DNA of 6,957 bases from the NCBI GenBank assembly GCA_903939355.1, contig CAJAHC010000205.1, positions 1-6,957 of the forward strand, given 5' to 3'. Origin of the DNA: an uncultured Methylococcaceae bacterium (GTDB taxonomy: Bacteria; Pseudomonadota; Gammaproteobacteria; Methylococcales; Methylomonadaceae). Within the stretch, counting starts at the first letter, position 1; every line of letters begins with the position of its first letter. The translations under genes were made by a program, and so were the position numbers. The notes beneath the pieces are model-generated. The model did no database searches and was not told the origin of the DNA. It saw only the letters and a program-made list of their open reading frames with translations. Positions 5,306 through 6,957 of this stretch are shown in pieces.

Positions 5306-6549
5306 ACTGACGCTTCTCCTGTGAAATCGACAGGCGCACACCATAAAGCACCTCTACGCAGAACACTTTCTCCTGCCCCCACACCTTCACGATCATCATT
5401 TAACAAATGCAACACGCCCCTTATGGTCTGAGTAAACATTAACTTTTCCAGACTTTCCGGTAACTGAATAAATCCTTTAAGTACGGGGCTAAAAGGAACG
5501 ATACAAGCATGAGCATGGATAAAAAACTCACTACCCGTCGCAAGTGGCCTCAATTGGTGTGCTAGCGGAAAATTCGGATTACGCGCAATGACTCCAACAA
5601 TTAAACAAGTATCATCTCTATAAGCCGGTTCCGCAGTAAACAGCAAATGATTACGAATAGCTGGAAAATCGAAAAAATCATCCAGATGTTTCTCCGGAGA
5701 TACCTGTGCAGCCGCACCAATAAGATGAACCGTTTCCGCTAAAACTACCCAAGATACAGTATCACTTGCGCATATTTCCAGTGCAGCTTGGGCTAATTCA
5801 CTCAAGCGTAAAGTTGGTGTTTCCGGTATTTCACCAAACTTCAGCAGATAACGAAATTTTCCTGTTACTTTAAGCCCATGATATAAAGTGACCTCTGGAA
5901 CCAACTCGGCCTCCTGCTGCATCCAATCGGGATGCGCAGGATCATCACCGCGCAAGGTGATTGCAAGTCCGGATACAGCAAGCAATTCTCCTGAATGTTC
6001 AGCGTTTACATTGGCACTGCCCAATACTCCCTGACCAATAACCAAAGTATCAGAATGGATGGGTATGGTAACTGTTTTCTTAATACTACTGTCCAAGACA
6101 GAGACATTTTTATCTATGACCAAACCCTGCTGAATTGAAGCCTCATTTAATGTATAAACGTCAAAATCATTTTCCGCCATCGTTACTCGGCGAGGCATGA
6201 TATTGTTTTGGTCTTTAATTATCGGTTTCTCAATAATCGCAGATGTAACAAACGAATCAAGCAATTGCTGAAACCCAACCAACTTTAGAACTTCGCTGAC
6301 TGTCGAAGACGGGTTAATCAATCGAAAAGAGCCCCCTATTGCTTTAAGATTTTTAGTCAATATCACTAATACACGTATGCCAGCAGAACTTAGATAAGTA
6401 ACTTGTGATAAATCCAAAGCAATACGGTGAGAGCCCCCATGCACGGTATCCTGAAATGTCTTATTTACTGAATTGCTCCAAGCCGCATCGAGCCTTCCCC
6501 GTAATTCAATACGCATTTCATCATCATCAAGCTGGGTAATAATCTCCAT
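5302..6549 (-). CDS. STAS-domain protein with a large C-terminal domain of unknown function
   Basis: This 415-residue soluble protein starts with a STAS domain (about 1-105). It shows RGRLDAAW (17-24), IALDLSQVTYLSSAGIRVL (43-61) with Ser54 at the place of the phosphorylated serine of SpoIIAA, and a final helix. After a linker (about 106-125) comes a region of roughly 290 residues that I do not recognise. Notable pieces are RGDDPAHPDW (200-209), RDDTCLIVGVIA (311-322) and GVGAGESVLRRG (389-400). The RDDT followed by a hydrophobic strand recalls the metal-binding DD near the end of PP2C/SpoIIE phosphatases, but the earlier GDG/GHG-type motifs are not evident. A degenerate phosphatase-like fold is only a guess. 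The ATG at 6549 has AAAGAGA six bases upstream. The gene sits between the binding-protein gene (17 bases away) and the permease gene (ATGA overlap), so it likely regulates or senses the state of this transporter. Confidence 0.88.
   Translation of the reverse strand: MEIITQLDDDEMRIELRGRLDAAWSNSVNKTFQDTVHGGSHRIALDLSQVTYLSSAGIRVLVILTKNLKAIGGSFRLINPSSTVSEVLKLVGFQQLLDSFVTSAIIEKPIIKDQNNIMPRRVTMAENDFDVYTLNEASIQQGLVIDKNVSVLDSSIKKTVTIPIHSDTLVIGQGVLGSANVNAEHSGELLAVSGLAITLRGDDPAHPDWMQQEAELVPEVTLYHGLKVTGKFRYLLKFGEIPETPTLRLSELAQAALEICASDTVSWVVLAETVHLIGAAAQVSPEKHLDDFFDFPAIRNHLLFTAEPAYRDDTCLIVGVIARNPNFPLAHQLRPLATGSEFFIHAHACIVPFSPVLKGFIQLPESLEKLMFTQTIRGVLHLLNDDREGVGAGESVLRRGALWCAPVDFTGEASV
5313..5320 (-). 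promoter_or_regulatory. Strong ribosome binding site deciding the permease start
   Basis: AGGAGAAG on the minus strand lies seven bases before the ATG at 5305-5303. It sits inside the end of the STAS protein gene, whose TGA overlaps that ATG. This supports the shorter permease and translational coupling, and argues against the ATG at 5344. Confidence 0.8.
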
Positions 6550-6566
6550 TTATGTTCTCTTTAAAA

Positions 6567-6957
6567 TTATTGATGATGACTCAAACGTATATCAGCTGTA
6601 TCTAAAAGCGCTGCAGGTATTTTCATATATAAAGCCTTGGCGTTTTCTTCACTGACGATCAGGTTAATTTTTGAAGTACGGGAAAAAGGAATCTGACTAG
6701 GCGCTTTACCGCGCATCACTTCTGCAGCTTTGATTGCCATATCAAAACCTGCCTGATAATAATCCGTTGAATAAGCAACAGCAGCTCCTTGTTCGACGCC
6801 GGATTTACTAAAAGTAAACAATGGCTTTTTAGCTCGATTGGCTGCTTGAGCAATCGCGACAAACCCTGATACCATCTGGTTATCAACTATTTGCACCCAA
6901 GCATCAATTGGTTGACTGGCCATTGCTAAAGCCGCATTAGGCAGTTCACTTGAAGAA
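6567..6957 (-). CDS. ABC transporter substrate-binding protein, ABC_sub_bind (TrpX-like) family, C-terminal part
   Basis: This is the C-terminal 129 residues of a binding protein. The frame is open to the window edge, so the start and the expected lipoprotein or signal peptide lie outside. Full-length members have about 320 residues, so about 40% is present. Recognisable family features are the SSSELPNAA opening of the second lobe, the segment IDAWVQIVDNQMVSG (17-31) and the segment around KSGVEQGAAVAYSTDYYQAG (51-70). Also visible are MRGKAPSQIPF (81-91), a common closing block, and the strand INLIVSEENAKAL. The protein would capture a small molecule in the periplasm and deliver it to the permease. 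An internal Met at 6923 is not the real start because family homology continues upstream of it. Known relatives bind tryptophan or tyrosine, but many members have unknown ligands and ligand residues cannot be judged from this part. Confidence 0.9.
   Translation of the reverse strand, partial: SSSELPNAALAMASQPIDAWVQIVDNQMVSGFVAIAQAANRAKKPLFTFSKSGVEQGAAVAYSTDYYQAGFDMAIKAAEVMRGKAPSQIPFSRTSKINLIVSEENAKALYMKIPAALLDTADIRLSHHQ

Noticed and set aside
5306..5344. Longer permease starting at the ATG at 5344
   Set aside because: It would add 13 polar, arginine-rich residues and overlap the STAS gene by 43 bases. The ATG at 5305 has a strong Shine-Dalgarno sequence and an exact ATGA overlap.

Overview
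All eight recognisable genes lie on the minus strand and are read from high to low coordinates. By eye the sequence is AT-rich (roughly 40% GC) and the genes are compact, with short gaps and ATGA start/stop overlaps. The protein families and their wording suggest a proteobacterium, perhaps a gammaproteobacterium of the Methylococcales type. That placement is an impression, not a proof. I see no rRNA, tRNA, CRISPR array, insertion sequence or phage gene.

Upstream block (6957 to 3088). An ABC importer of the ABC_sub_bind/TrpXYZ type is encoded with signalling genes inserted between its parts. The order is: 3' part of a substrate-binding protein gene (cut by the window edge), a 415-residue protein with an N-terminal STAS domain and a large unassigned C-terminal region, the permease, the ATPase, and a stand-alone CheY-like receiver. 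The STAS protein stop overlaps the permease start (ATGA), and the permease stop overlaps the ATPase start in the same way. The STAS protein is therefore part of the transporter operon and probably works with it.

The only sizeable intergenic gap (2899-3087, 189 bases) follows the receiver gene. It begins in a 10-bp tandem repeat that runs over the receiver's stop codon. It also holds a plausible sigma70-type promoter and a small inverted repeat, so the second block may be a separate or additional transcription unit.

Downstream block (2898 to 86). A beta-class carbonic anhydrase is followed by a 573-residue membrane transporter of the NCS2 (uracil/xanthine permease) family and by a 110-residue single-domain STAS protein. 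The transporter is unusual in two ways. The two glutamates that bind substrate in UraA are replaced, and about 130 residues at the C-terminus look like a degenerate GHKL/RsbW-type anti-sigma kinase domain. A STAS protein encoded directly after a transporter with an RsbW-like tail suggests a partner-switching pair acting on a transporter rather than on a sigma factor.

Taken together, two transport systems each have a STAS protein of the SpoIIAA/RsbV type, and a free receiver lies between them. The inferred theme is membrane transport or sensing wired to partner-switching and phosphorelay signalling, possibly linked to CO2/bicarbonate through the carbonic anhydrase. A kinase or SpoIIE-type phosphatase that would complete the circuit is not in the window and would be expected in the flanking genes.
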